From: Anaerolineae bacterium
GTDB taxonomy: Bacteria; Chloroflexota; Anaerolineae; Aggregatilineales; UBA2796
DNA length: 64,000 nucleotides
Reading direction: 5' to 3'
Assembly (NCBI GenBank): GCA_019637615.1
Contig: JAHBVJ010000022.1
Coordinates: 1-64,000, forward strand
Part shown: piece after piece, positions 36,421 to 45,718 of the stretch
Layout: each line of letters starts with the position of its first letter
Numbering within the stretch: position 1 is the stretch's first letter
Translations under genes and position numbers: made by a program
The notes under the pieces: generated by a model
Told to the model about the DNA's origin: nothing
Databases searched by the model: none
Seen by the model: the letters and a program-made list of their open reading frames with translations, nothing else

Positions 36421-37416
36421 CTAGCTGTAACGGATGCGCGGGTCTAAGATGGATAAGAAAATGTCTGCGAGTAGATTGCCAAGCAGAATCAATACGCCGT
36501 AAATCAGCAGCAGCGAGCCTGAGATATAAATATCGCCGTTGACGAGCGCCTCGTAAAACAGCGGCCCCAACGTCGGCAGCCCCAACACGATGGCGACTTC
36601 CAATTCGCCAGCCATCATATACGGCAGCACGGTGCCCTGATACGCTACGATGGTGTGCAGCGCGTTCGGCACCGCGTGCTTGGCGATCACCGTGCTTTCG
36701 CGCAGGCCCTTGGAACGTGCCGTCTGAACGTATTGTGCGCCGAGCACGTCCAGCAAGTTCCCGCGCATCACGCGCATATTACGCGCCACGCCGCCCAACC
36801 CTGCAATGAGCAGGACAGGCCAAATATGCCGGAACAGGTCAACGACCTTGTCGAAGCTCCACGGCGCGAACACATATTGGGGCGAAAAGAACGAGGACAC
36901 GCTTGGCTGCTTGAGTTCGATCACCAGAATATATAAGATGATGATCGCCAGCGAAAAGCGCGGAACCGAGGTCAAAATAAACGATAGGATGGCGAACACG
37001 TTGTCGAAGATGCCATATTTTCGCGGGGCGACGAAGATGCCAAGCCCTACGCCAACAACTGTCGAAATCAGGTGCGCGAGCAGCGCGATCAGCAGCGTCA
37101 TCGGCATTCGTTCTGCGATCAGCTCACCGACATCTTTGCCATACGCGAAGGAGTAGCCGAACTTGCCTTCCGTGACAATCCCTTTGACCCAATTGAAGAA
37201 CTGCTCCGCGATCGGGCGATCCAAGCCATATTGCTTACGGACATTTTCAGCCGCTCTGGTAGCGTCATCTTGTGTTGCCCCACGCGCAAGCAAGTAGGAT
37301 TCATAAGTGCTGGCATAATCTCCGGGTGGCAGCTTGATGACGATAAAAGACACGATCCCGATGCCGATCAACATGAAAAACGCGATAACGATGCGTCGCG
37401 AGATATAATTTAACAT
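36421..37416 (-). CDS. Opp-type ABC transporter permease, OppB-like
   Basis: A 331-residue permease beginning MLNYISRRIVIAFFMLIGIGIVSF, the usual OppB start with its first helix. It contains the QYGLDRPIAEQFFNWVKG loop, the conserved coupling segment near YVQTARSKGLRESTVIAKHAVPNAL (EAA-like, with Ala/Gly pattern) and five or six helices. It would form the membrane channel with the OppC-like protein. GGAGCTGGC precedes the ATG. A hairpin in the gap upstream may lower its expression relative to the binding protein. Confidence 0.92.
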   Translation of the reverse strand: MLNYISRRIVIAFFMLIGIGIVSFIVIKLPPGDYASTYESYLLARGATQDDATRAAENVRKQYGLDRPIAEQFFNWVKGIVTEGKFGYSFAYGKDVGELIAERMPMTLLIALLAHLISTVVGVGLGIFVAPRKYGIFDNVFAILSFILTSVPRFSLAIIILYILVIELKQPSVSSFFSPQYVFAPWSFDKVVDLFRHIWPVLLIAGLGGVARNMRVMRGNLLDVLGAQYVQTARSKGLRESTVIAKHAVPNALHTIVAYQGTVLPYMMAGELEVAIVLGLPTLGPLFYEALVNGDIYISGSLLLIYGVLILLGNLLADIFLSILDPRIRYS

Positions 37417-37487
37417 GCCAGCTCCATGAACTTGTTCGCTGCCAGCCTAATTCTTGTTGCTTATTACGAACCATGCCGCGTAAAGGT

Positions 37488-37513
37488 GGGTTGGAAGATT
37501 GCTCCTCCAACCC
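37488..37513 (-). promoter_or_regulatory. Intergenic stem-loop between binding protein and permease genes
   Basis: Arms GGGTTGGA (37488-37495) and TCCAACCC (37506-37513) form an 8-bp stem in the gap downstream of the binding-protein gene. Such hairpins often stabilise the upstream message or partly terminate, giving more binding protein than permease. Confidence 0.5.
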
Positions 37514-37530
37514 GACCCGTAAGTGAAAGA

Positions 37531-39636
37531 CTACTTCGGATACACAGCAATCGTATCAGGACGATTCTGTGGGAGCTGTTCAGCCGTTGGCGTCCACAGC
37601 GTATCCAGCAGGATCGCCTCTTCCACCCATGTGTAGAAGAACACAGGCGTACCATCCGCGATATTCTTGACGCGCTTGGCAGTGCCTAACCCGTAACGTC
37701 CGATGAACACACCGAGGTCATAGACATTTTCGGTTTCGATCTTGTTGTATTCCAAGAGTAGTTCTTTGCGGGCAGCCGCATCGAAGGTGCTCTTGTATTT
37801 GTTGATGATGTCCACGAGTTGCTTCTCGAAGTCCATCATCACGCGTGGTGTCTGCTCAGTGTCACGGTGCCAGTTGAAGTTGTGCGTCGTCGGAGCCAAC
37901 CCGTTGGGGTTAGTGAACGGCAGACCCTTTTCCTGACCACCACGATACACATACAGATCCCATGTGCCAGCAGCCTGCGTGTCCGTCCACGTCTGGCTGT
38001 CGATGACTTTCATGTTGACCTTGATACCAATCGCGCCCCACTGGTTGACGAGGGCTTCAGCCACGCTCTGGGTTTCCTTCGCGTCTTGCGAAGCGCCCAA
38101 CTGCACGACGATTGGTTGACCCGCTACTGCGCCGGAAGCGAATTCGCGCACGCCGTCACCGTTGGAGTCTTTCAGACCGATTTCATCCAATAGTGCGTTA
38201 GCGGAGGCTACGTCATAAGGATAGTAAACAACCGAACTCTTGTCGAAGTCCGGTGCGCCCGGATACAGACCGCCGGCCCAACCACGCAGGAACGGCCCCT
38301 TCATCACGGACTGGGCAATGCCATCGCGGTCGGTCGCGTAGCTCAGAGCCTGACGGAAGCGCAGGTCGCGGAACAGTTCACGCACGGCGGTATCGCGGTC
38401 TTTATCCTGAATACCGAAGTTGAGCGCGTAGTTGAATTGCACACCGTAACCGAGCAGTTCCGGTCCCCAGCTCACGTTGAACTTGGAAGTCGATTCTTGC
38501 GCGGCGGTCATGGCCTGCACGAAGGTGCTGGGGTTCTCAAGGTTCATGTGGTCGCAGTCGCCAGCGATCGTGCAGAGGTCACGACCGATGCCGCTGGGGC
38601 CTTTGCGGTACTGGACTTCGTCGAAGTACGGCAGTTGGTTGCCAGCTTCATCGACCTTCCAGTAGTACGGATTGCGGCGCATGATCATGAGTTCGTCGGT
38701 CTTGTATTCGGTGATGACCCACGGCCCCATCGTGACCAATGGCAGGTGATCAGGAGCCAGCGCGTTGGTGAAGTCTTTGTACGTCGGCTTAGGATTCGCC
38801 GTGCTCCACTTGGGGTGGAGTGGTTGCAGTTGGTGCGCGGGCATGACGTCGAAGTTGCCTTCGTTCATCAGATAGAAGGCATCATACGGCTTGGAAACGG
38901 GGAACGTGAACTTGACGGTGAAGTCGTCCACTTTTTCCAGTGTGGCGAACTTGCCATCCCATGACCAAGCGTCCTTGCTACGAGGAGCGTTGACGTTCGT
39001 GTCTTGGATGTAACCATCCCACGTGAACATCACGTCATCAGCCGTGAACGGCACGCCGTCTGACCACTTCGCGCCTTCGATCAGGTGCATGGTCAGTTGC
39101 ATACCATCAGCCGACCACTCCCAGCTCTTGGCGATTTCGGGCATCGGCTCGATGTCCTGTGTCGCGCGGAACAGCGGGCCGGTCTTGACCAGCGCGCCAT
39201 AGTGGACGGTATACGACTCGATGCCGAACCAACCCATCGACACGTTCGCCATATAGTTGTAGCCAGCGGTCGGGCAGGCCGAGAAGCCGCGCCACAGGTC
39301 ACCGTACTCACCGATGCCGTCCTTCATGCCGGACTTTAAGTACACGGCGGGTTCCTTTGGCAGACGGTCTTGGACGGGTGGCAGCGTGCCATCCGCGACG
39401 AATTTATCAAGCATCGGCGCTTGATGATATTCTGGCAACGCCTTGTAGGTGACGATCTGATCGATTGGTAATCTATTTACTGCCGCACCACCCAATCCAA
39501 GATCGGGCGGATCAGGATACGGGATCGGAGCCTTGACGGGGCCTTGCGCGGCGACGGGGAAGCTTACAACGCCGCCTATCACTAAGGCTGCGCAGACCGC
39601 TAACATAGCAAAACGACGAATATTACGGACTTTCAT
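37531..39636 (-). CDS. Opp-type substrate-binding protein (SBP family 5)
   Basis: A 701-residue exported binding protein. ATG 39636 is chosen because GAGGAGG lies just upstream and the signal peptide starts there (MKVRNIRRFAMLAVCAALVIG, cleavage near VAAQG). The body has the family-5 pattern: PLFRATQDIEPMPEIAKSWEW near the start and MQLTMHLIEGAKWSDGVPFTADDVMFTW. No lipobox Cys is seen, so anchoring is uncertain. The protein is larger than an average OppA. Because it lies with two GH4 enzymes, its ligand may be an oligosaccharide, as in some thermophile Opp homologues; this is an inference. Confidence 0.92.
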   Translation of the reverse strand: MKVRNIRRFAMLAVCAALVIGGVVSFPVAAQGPVKAPIPYPDPPDLGLGGAAVNRLPIDQIVTYKALPEYHQAPMLDKFVADGTLPPVQDRLPKEPAVYLKSGMKDGIGEYGDLWRGFSACPTAGYNYMANVSMGWFGIESYTVHYGALVKTGPLFRATQDIEPMPEIAKSWEWSADGMQLTMHLIEGAKWSDGVPFTADDVMFTWDGYIQDTNVNAPRSKDAWSWDGKFATLEKVDDFTVKFTFPVSKPYDAFYLMNEGNFDVMPAHQLQPLHPKWSTANPKPTYKDFTNALAPDHLPLVTMGPWVITEYKTDELMIMRRNPYYWKVDEAGNQLPYFDEVQYRKGPSGIGRDLCTIAGDCDHMNLENPSTFVQAMTAAQESTSKFNVSWGPELLGYGVQFNYALNFGIQDKDRDTAVRELFRDLRFRQALSYATDRDGIAQSVMKGPFLRGWAGGLYPGAPDFDKSSVVYYPYDVASANALLDEIGLKDSNGDGVREFASGAVAGQPIVVQLGASQDAKETQSVAEALVNQWGAIGIKVNMKVIDSQTWTDTQAAGTWDLYVYRGGQEKGLPFTNPNGLAPTTHNFNWHRDTEQTPRVMMDFEKQLVDIINKYKSTFDAAARKELLLEYNKIETENVYDLGVFIGRYGLGTAKRVKNIADGTPVFFYTWVEEAILLDTLWTPTAEQLPQNRPDTIAVYPK

Positions 39637-39776
39637 ACTTAGTCCTCCTCGACTGTCAAAGAGAATAGACAAATGCAGGTCATATAACTAAAGTTGCGGC
39701 GGATTGTCTCTTCGATATGCCTCACCCCCTTCTGGTGAATGGTGGCGCTACGCCAAAGCACAGCGGTTAGGTCGTG

Positions 39777-40799
39777 CTAGGCGTCCTCATACAGCCAACA
39801 AGCCGTTGTATGTCCCGGACTTATTGTCTGCAATGTAGGCTGTTTTTCTCGGCAAATCTTCATCGCGTGTGGGCAGCGCGGGGCGAAAGCGCAGCCGGGA
39901 ATCACGTCGGTTGGCAGTGGCACCATGCCTTTGATCGGTTCTAGGTGCTGCTTCCCTTTACGCCCTAACACGGGCACCGAATTCAGCAAGCCCACCGTGT
40001 AGGGGTGCTTCGGTTGGTGGAACAACTCACGCGTTTCCGCGAATTCGACCACCTTGCCCAGATACATCACGGCGACATGATCCGCCATCTGCGAAACGAC
40101 GCCGAGGTTATGCGTGATGATGATGATCGAAGCGTCCACGTCCGATTGCAGTTCGTTCATCAAATCCAGAATCTGCGACTGGACGGTAACATCCAACGCG
40201 GTAGTTGGTTCATCTGCGATCAAGATCGAGGGGTTGCACGACAGCGCCAGCGCGATCATCACACGTTGCCGCATCCCGCCACTCAATTGGTGAGGGTATT
40301 CGTTCAAACGCTGCTTCGGGGCACTGATCTGCACTTTGGAGAGCATTTGCAGGGCACGATCCAGCGCGTCCTTCTTGTTCAGTTTCTGATGAACCTGCAC
40401 CACTTCAGCGATCTGATCGCCAATTTTGAACAGTGGGTTCAGCGACATCATCGGCTCTTGGAACACGATGGCGATTTCACCGCCGCGAATCCGTCGCATT
40501 TCTGCGCCGCGTGGGTCGAGCTTGGCAATATCTATTACCTCGCTCGTGCCTTTGCGGTGTAAGTTGATTTGCCCACCGACGATCTTGCCCGGTGGCGACT
40601 GGATCAAGCGCATGATCGACATCGACATCACGCTCTTGCCGCAGCCGCTCTCGCCCACCAGCCCTAACGTACTTTTGCGAGGCAGGGTAAGATTGACGCC
40701 GTCAACGGCGCGCACTGTGCTTTTTTCGAGAAAGAAATAGGTTTTGAGATCTTTGATTTCTAGAATAGTGTCCGCGTTGGCTGGAGCTGTTGGAGCCAT
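39777..40799 (-). CDS. Opp-type ABC transporter ATPase, OppD-like
   Basis: A 340-residue ATPase. Walker A is GLVGESGCGKSVMSMS, the signature is QLSGGMRQRVMIALAL, Walker B is ILIADEPTTALD. The C-terminal extension has GCAFAPRCPHAMKIC. It is the first gene of the operon and starts 60 bp from the upstream palindromic operator. GAGGAAAC precedes the ATG. The gap to the binding-protein gene is about 140 bp, longer than the other gaps in the operon. Confidence 0.92.
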   Translation of the reverse strand: MAPTAPANADTILEIKDLKTYFFLEKSTVRAVDGVNLTLPRKSTLGLVGESGCGKSVMSMSIMRLIQSPPGKIVGGQINLHRKGTSEVIDIAKLDPRGAEMRRIRGGEIAIVFQEPMMSLNPLFKIGDQIAEVVQVHQKLNKKDALDRALQMLSKVQISAPKQRLNEYPHQLSGGMRQRVMIALALSCNPSILIADEPTTALDVTVQSQILDLMNELQSDVDASIIIITHNLGVVSQMADHVAVMYLGKVVEFAETRELFHQPKHPYTVGLLNSVPVLGRKGKQHLEPIKGMVPLPTDVIPGCAFAPRCPHAMKICREKQPTLQTISPGHTTACWLYEDA

Positions 40800-40858
40800 T
40801 CTTTAGTTTCCTCAAAAACACATAACTGCTGTAAATTGGGTTTGGATCAGGGATTGCC

Positions 40859-40876
40859 GATGTTCATATGAACATC
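40859..40876. promoter_or_regulatory. Perfect 18-bp palindromic operator upstream of oppD
   Basis: GATGTTCATATGAACATC is a perfect palindrome 60 bp before the oppD start. Its core TGTTC-N4-GAACA recurs once near the regulator gene. Confidence 0.65.
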
Positions 40877-41140
40877 AAGCAATGAGCATTGTGCGGCTGG
40901 CAGCCGCCGAGCCGTTATCTCATGAAATGCCCGATCTTGGGGGCAGCATTAGGCGTGGGGGCGCTGTGAATGGTGGTCGTGGTAGAAATGGTAAGGTAAA
41001 AAGTATATTTATCATGATTATCTACCAAAGCATCGGATTGAAAAAATCTAACTTGTGCAATATAACTATAGCACAAGAACCAATTTGAACACGGATTTGT
41101 GCGTTTGTCAAGTAATTTTCGACAAAGTAAACATGAAGGG

Positions 41141-41154
41141 TGTTCATTCGAACA
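41141..41154. promoter_or_regulatory. Second operator copy just before the regulator start
   Basis: TGTTCATTCGAACA has the same half-sites and spacing as the first palindrome. It ends 12 bases before ATG 41167, so a bound repressor would block the regulator's own translation start or promoter. Confidence 0.6.
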
Positions 41155-41166
41155 TTGTACCTCAAA

Positions 41167-42216
41167 ATGAACAAGCTTGAACGGCAAAACCAAATCATTG
41201 AACTCATTGAACAATCCAATGAGCAGGCCATACTAGAAACGCGCAAGCTGGCTGAACAATTCGGTGTCTCCGAGATGACTGTGCGGCGCGATCTGCAAGA
41301 ATTATCATCGGAGGGGTTGCTGCGCCGTCGGCACGGCGGAGCCTATTTGCCGTCCTCAACACCTGCTCAAAATCAACTCCGCAAGGAAATTGGTATCCTG
41401 CTCGCCTTCAAAACAGGTAAATACAGCGATCCCTTCTTTAACGCCGTTCTGGAAGGGGTGGATCGCAAACTTCAAGAACTCGGTTGCCGGACGGCTTACA
41501 TCAAGCCGCACACCGAAATTGACACGCTGGCGGATGCGCGCGAACTGCTTTTGTCCAATCCGGTCAGTGGCCTCATCTTCATCGGCCCGTTGCCCAAACC
41601 GGAAATCACTGCCTACTTGAAAGAAAAAGTACGCGCTTTGGTCTCGACCACCGAATCGCTCGGCTCCGGCTACGACATGATCAGTTTCGATGGCTATCAC
41701 GGCATCCGCGACATGGTCGATCATCTCGTGAGGCAGGGGTATCGGCGCTTGGGCTTCATCACGGGGCATCATGACTTCCGTCGCAAGGCCTTCCTTGACG
41801 GCGCGAAAGCGCATGGACTACCCATGAGCGAGGAGTTTTGTGTGGTCGCGCCGTTCGGTGTGGATGGCTGGACGCCCAGATTAGGACGGATCGGTGCGGA
41901 ACAACTGATGAATTTGCCGCATCCGCCGGAAGCTATCGTGTGCGCCTCCGATCTGATCGCTATCGGTGCGATTCAGTGGCTGCATCAACACAACGTGCGC
42001 ATTCCCGCTGATGTCGCGGTCACTGGCTTCGATGACATTCCCGAATCCGTTTTCACCGTGCCCGCCCTGACTACTGTACACGTGCATAAGCATCTCATTG
42101 GTGAGTTGACGGTCGAACGTGTAGTCAAGCGCATCGAGAATGAACGTGAGATTCCGCTGCTGATCCAGACGCCAACGCGTTTGGTAATCCGCCAATCATG
42201 CGGCAGCAGACAGTGA
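41167..42216 (+). CDS. Transcriptional regulator: DeoR-type HTH with LacI-type sensor domain
   Basis: A 349-residue regulator. Residues 1-70 are a DeoR-type winged helix: KLERQNQIIELIEQ and LAEQFGVSEMTVRRDLQEL then GLLRRRHGGAYL. The rest is not the DeoR sugar-phosphate sensor but a LacI/periplasmic-binding-like domain: GILLAFKTGKYSDPFFNAVLEG, RRLGFITGHHDFRRKAFLDG, PPEAIVCASDLIAIGAIQWL and VAVTGFDDIPES. ATG 41167 is chosen because homology starts there. It is divergent from the transporter-GH4 operon and likely represses it, relieved by a sugar. Confidence 0.85.
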   Translation: MNKLERQNQIIELIEQSNEQAILETRKLAEQFGVSEMTVRRDLQELSSEGLLRRRHGGAYLPSSTPAQNQLRKEIGILLAFKTGKYSDPFFNAVLEGVDRKLQELGCRTAYIKPHTEIDTLADARELLLSNPVSGLIFIGPLPKPEITAYLKEKVRALVSTTESLGSGYDMISFDGYHGIRDMVDHLVRQGYRRLGFITGHHDFRRKAFLDGAKAHGLPMSEEFCVVAPFGVDGWTPRLGRIGAEQLMNLPHPPEAIVCASDLIAIGAIQWLHQHNVRIPADVAVTGFDDIPESVFTVPALTTVHVHKHLIGELTVERVVKRIENEREIPLLIQTPTRLVIRQSCGSRQ

Positions 42217-42267
42217 GGAATATCCAATTGATGCGGTTGCACGAGTCAACTTACGTGTTTCGTAGAA

Positions 42268-42295
42268 GTAGACAAAATTAGCCAGTATTGTCTAC
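42268..42295 (+). terminator. Hairpin after the regulator
   Basis: Arms GTAGACA (42268-42274) and TGTCTAC (42289-42295) lie about 50 bp after the regulator stop. The short stem makes termination only plausible. Confidence 0.4.
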
Positions 42296-42384
42296 AATCA
42301 AATAGGTTGTCTCGGCCTAAGTGAGGGACTATTGTTGGCTAGATTGCGTTCTGTCGTCACGTTATTCAATCCTGCATGTGTTCG

Positions 42385-43596
42385 ATGAATTTTACCATCC
42401 TCACGCAGTACTATCCGCCTGAAATAGGTGCCCCACAAGCCCGACTATCCGAGTTGGCGCGGCGCATTGCTGACCGTGGTAACAAAGTCACGATTTTGAC
42501 CGCCATGCCAAATTACCCAACCGGTCGTATTTATCCCGGTTATGGCGGTCTAATCACCCGTGAAGACAAACAAGGGATCACGCTGATTCGGACGGCGATC
42601 TATCCCACGCAAACCGCCAGATTTGCGCTTCGGATGTTGAACTATATGTCGTTTGTTGCGAGTTCAGCCGTTTTTGGTTCTGCGCTGCTCCCGCCCACAG
42701 ATTACCTGTTGGTCGAAAGTCCTCCTCTCTTCTTGGGGTTATCTGCCATCTGGTTATCCATTATTCGCCGCGCACGTCTGATTTTCAATGTATCTGATTT
42801 GTGGCCTGAAAGCGCAGTCCAGCTTGGCATCGTCCAAACTGGCACACTCAGTCATCGGCTGGCGTCCTCTCTTGAAGCGTTGTGCTATAAACGGGCTTGG
42901 TTGGTTACTGGTCAGTCGCGGACTATCTTACAAGACATCGAACAGCGCTTTCCCAACGTCAAAACGTATCATCTATCCAATGGGGCAGATACTTCTCGAT
43001 TCCACCCGCAACTGTACAGCCAAGAGATTCGTTCCACATTGAGTCAACCGGATAAATTGATTGTTCTGTACGCAGGGCTGCATGGGTTAGCGCAGGGTCT
43101 TGACCAGATTCTAGATGCAGCAAATGCTCAGTCAAGCGATAGTACACTGCAATTCGTGTTTATCGGGGACGGCCCCGAAAAAGCGCAGCTAATGCGGAAA
43201 GCCGACGAACTAAAACTTGCCAATGTTAAGTTTTTGCCGCCCTTGCCCTCCTCTGACATTCCCCCGTATATCGCTTCTGCCGACATTATCATGGTCACGC
43301 TGAAAAAGTACATTCCCGGCGCGGTGCCTTCTAAAATCTACGAAGCGATGGCAAGTAGTCGTCCCGTTATCTTGGTAGCAGATGGTGAAGCGGCAGCGAT
43401 TATTCGAGACAATGACGCCGGGATCGTTGTTCGACCCGGTGATACGGCGGGACTCGGGGAAGCGCTGCGCCTCTTGCAAAACGATCCAGAACTCCGAACC
43501 CGTCTGGGTACGAACGGACGCCATGCAGCCGAGAAATATTTCAATCGTGATTTGATCGCCAGCCAATTCAGCGAATATTTGGAAAGCCGTCTATGA
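42385..43596 (+). CDS. Glycosyltransferase family 4, WcaI-like
   Basis: A 403-residue GT-B enzyme starting MNFTILTQYYPPEIGAPQ. ATG 42385 fits the domain start; another ATG lies three codons upstream. An N-terminal ITLIRTAIYP region is followed by a hydrophobic segment and ARLIFNVSDLWPESA. The donor half has VLYAGLHGLAQGLDQILDA, FIGDGPEKAQLMRKA and VPSKIYEAMASSRPVIL. It opens the second polysaccharide block and is convergent with the BY-kinase gene. Likely role: transfer of a deoxysugar or hexose to a lipid-linked glycan; donor unknown. Confidence 0.85.
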   Translation: MNFTILTQYYPPEIGAPQARLSELARRIADRGNKVTILTAMPNYPTGRIYPGYGGLITREDKQGITLIRTAIYPTQTARFALRMLNYMSFVASSAVFGSALLPPTDYLLVESPPLFLGLSAIWLSIIRRARLIFNVSDLWPESAVQLGIVQTGTLSHRLASSLEALCYKRAWLVTGQSRTILQDIEQRFPNVKTYHLSNGADTSRFHPQLYSQEIRSTLSQPDKLIVLYAGLHGLAQGLDQILDAANAQSSDSTLQFVFIGDGPEKAQLMRKADELKLANVKFLPPLPSSDIPPYIASADIIMVTLKKYIPGAVPSKIYEAMASSRPVILVADGEAAAIIRDNDAGIVVRPGDTAGLGEALRLLQNDPELRTRLGTNGRHAAEKYFNRDLIASQFSEYLESRL

Positions 43597-43689
43597 GCTG
43601 AACCGCAGCCCTGTGAACCAGCTCGGTCTCGCAGATCGCGCAGTGGGATTGAAGTGGATTACCGCAATTAGCAAGGCAAGCATAGGCGC

Positions 43690-43711
43690 GACTGGGCAAA
43701 ACTACCCAGTC
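43690..43711. terminator. Hairpin between convergent GT4 and BY-kinase genes, first stem
   Basis: Arms GACTGGG (43690-43696) and CCCAGTC (43705-43711) form one of two adjacent hairpins in the convergent gap. Confidence 0.55.
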
Positions 43712-43722
43712 CGCCATATTTG

Positions 43723-43750
43723 CGCACGCTAAAATGTGTTTTAGGGTGCG
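43723..43750. terminator. Hairpin between convergent GT4 and BY-kinase genes, second stem
   Basis: CGCACGCTAAAA (43723-43734), loop TGTG, TTTTAGGGTGCG (43739-43750) pair with one internal mismatch. The A/T-rich inner part makes a terminator usable from either strand. Confidence 0.65.
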
Positions 43751-43753
43751 GCG

Positions 43754-45538
43754 TTATTCCTCTTTGCTCATGGTATCTTGTACTGCTTCACCCTTAGAAC
43801 CATTGCGGTTCGGAGTAGCTGGCATAAGGCGATGTCCGCTCGTTCTTAGGCGAGGATCATTCTCGCGCGACGAGTCGTAATCGTAGTAGCCATAGTAGTA
43901 ACCGTAACTAGCTTCGGTATCTCGCAGATTAGCGCGGTTTAATACAATACCAGCGATAGGAACCGACAAATTACGCAGAAGTTCCAGTGCATGTGCAGTA
44001 GCTGCTTTTCGCGTACTTCCCGCTTCTACGACTAACGCCACATGATTATCGATCAAGCTCGCCAAGATCGTCGTATCCGATACACTCAGCGTTGGCGGGG
44101 TATCAATCACAATCACGTCATATTCTAAATCTTCATGCAGCATACGGATCAGAGATTGCAACTGCACGGTGCCAAGCAGCTCGGCAGGATTTTCAGGCGC
44201 TGGCCCCGCTGGGATAACGCTTAACCCTGCAATTTCCGTTTTCTGGACAACGTTCTTTACCAGTGTAATCGCCGCCTTTTGCTCGTAATCGGATAACGGC
44301 TCTTCCAGCTTGCTTGTGGCAGCTTTGGTGACGCCCAAGTACGCGCTGACGAGGATGTTAGATAAACCGACACTGTTCGGAATATCAAACAGAATATGCT
44401 GTGTAGGCCGACGCATATCGGCGTCGATCAACACGACCTGTAAGCCTGTATTGGCGAAAATGACCGCCAAATTCGCGGCCGTTGTACTTTTACCTTCAGC
44501 TGGCCCCGGACTCGTGATGACGAATGTATGATGTGGCTCCAGATTAGTGATCATGGCAGCGTGCATCAAACTGACACGAATCGCACGGTAGGCCTCAGTG
44601 ATGTTGGAACGAGGCTGCTTCCATGCAATGAGTTTATCCGTCAGCACATTTTTGCGTCCAAATGGGGCGACGATGCCCAACAGCGTAGTGCCAAGCGGGA
44701 TGTCACTCGGTACACGAATGGAGTCATTCAAATAATCCAGCAAAAACCCGAGTCCGCCTCCGATTGCAGCACCAGTTAACGTCGCAACAAGAGTAATTAA
44801 TGGTACATTTCGTCCAATCGGTACGGTGGGGATTCTTGCACGTTCAACTATCGTCAAGACGTTCGTGTTATTTTGGCGCTGCAAATCTGTCAGCGACGTA
44901 GTCATTTGCGCCAAACTTGCTTGCGCCGTGTTGATCTGAGTACCAAGATCGCGGCGGCGTTGCGCAATGGATTGCTGTTGTTCCACAGCACTAGCATTTT
45001 TGGCTTCTTCATCGAGGGCCGCCAACTGTGATCGCAAATCCTGAATTTGCGTTTCAACGCGGCTGATCTCATCCTGCAAAACCTGAATTTGACGCTGCTG
45101 AGTCTGCGTAAGGTTCGTAGGACTTTTGGCAACCAACTGCGTGGTGAGTTCGTTAGCAATGTCAGCAACCAGTACGGGATCGCCGTAGGTAACTGTAATT
45201 TGCATAAGGAGCGTCGAGGGAATGATGCGGGTAGAGACAATTTGCCCCAACGACTCAGGCGTTATACCGAGCTGGAGATTCTCAACCGTCGCTTGAAGAA
45301 CCGAATAACTCTTGACGAATGCGACATAGTTAGGTGCAAGCTGTTGTCCAGCATTGATTACGCCTGCGCTTGGATCAAGGTTGGTAAAGATAGAACCAAC
45401 CAAAATTGTGGTCGAGGCTTCATAGGTTGGTGGAACACTGCGATTAACAATGAACGCGACACCACCCACTAAACACGCACACACGATAACCAACCAAAGC
45501 CAACGACGTAAAATGCGCAGATAAAATGTCAGATCCAT
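43754..45538 (-). CDS. Fused Wzz chain-length protein and BY-kinase
   Basis: A 594-residue fusion: Wzz-type membrane domain, then cytosolic tyrosine kinase. The start MDLTFYLRILRRWLWLVIVCAC holds the first helix. A coiled-coil region at about 150-210 (QRQIQVLQDEISRVETQIQDL) follows, and the second helix is near 237-258 (NVPLITLVATLTGAAIGGGL). The kinase half has Walker A GPAEGKSTTAANLA, Walker A' VVLIDADMRRP and Walker B YDVIVIDTPPTLSVSD. A Tyr-rich tail (ASYGYYYGYYDYDSS) is the autophosphorylation cluster. This is the one-chain form, in contrast to the split pair at 6564-7878. Confidence 0.92.
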   Translation of the reverse strand: MDLTFYLRILRRWLWLVIVCACLVGGVAFIVNRSVPPTYEASTTILVGSIFTNLDPSAGVINAGQQLAPNYVAFVKSYSVLQATVENLQLGITPESLGQIVSTRIIPSTLLMQITVTYGDPVLVADIANELTTQLVAKSPTNLTQTQQRQIQVLQDEISRVETQIQDLRSQLAALDEEAKNASAVEQQQSIAQRRRDLGTQINTAQASLAQMTTSLTDLQRQNNTNVLTIVERARIPTVPIGRNVPLITLVATLTGAAIGGGLGFLLDYLNDSIRVPSDIPLGTTLLGIVAPFGRKNVLTDKLIAWKQPRSNITEAYRAIRVSLMHAAMITNLEPHHTFVITSPGPAEGKSTTAANLAVIFANTGLQVVLIDADMRRPTQHILFDIPNSVGLSNILVSAYLGVTKAATSKLEEPLSDYEQKAAITLVKNVVQKTEIAGLSVIPAGPAPENPAELLGTVQLQSLIRMLHEDLEYDVIVIDTPPTLSVSDTTILASLIDNHVALVVEAGSTRKAATAHALELLRNLSVPIAGIVLNRANLRDTEASYGYYYGYYDYDSSRENDPRLRTSGHRLMPATPNRNGSKGEAVQDTMSKEE

Positions 45539-45718
45539 TGTGATGAGTTTGACCTACTGATTTGGCGTAATCGACCAGTGTAGCAGACGGTGGTATATAC
45601 TATCATTCCCTATTCTCTAATGCAATCTATAGCATGGGGACGGGGCGTCTGCGGATTCGCCGCATAAACCAACTGCAATTGTCGTATGAATACAACCCTG
45701 TGATCAATGGAGTGATAA

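Larger units (their letters stand above)
40800..41166. promoter_or_regulatory. Divergent regulatory gap with two candidate operators
   Basis: This 367-bp gap between oppD (minus strand) and its regulator (plus strand) has no gene. It is AT-rich toward the regulator side, as expected for promoters, and holds the two TGTTC-N4-GAACA palindromes listed separately, one near each gene. Confidence 0.7.
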
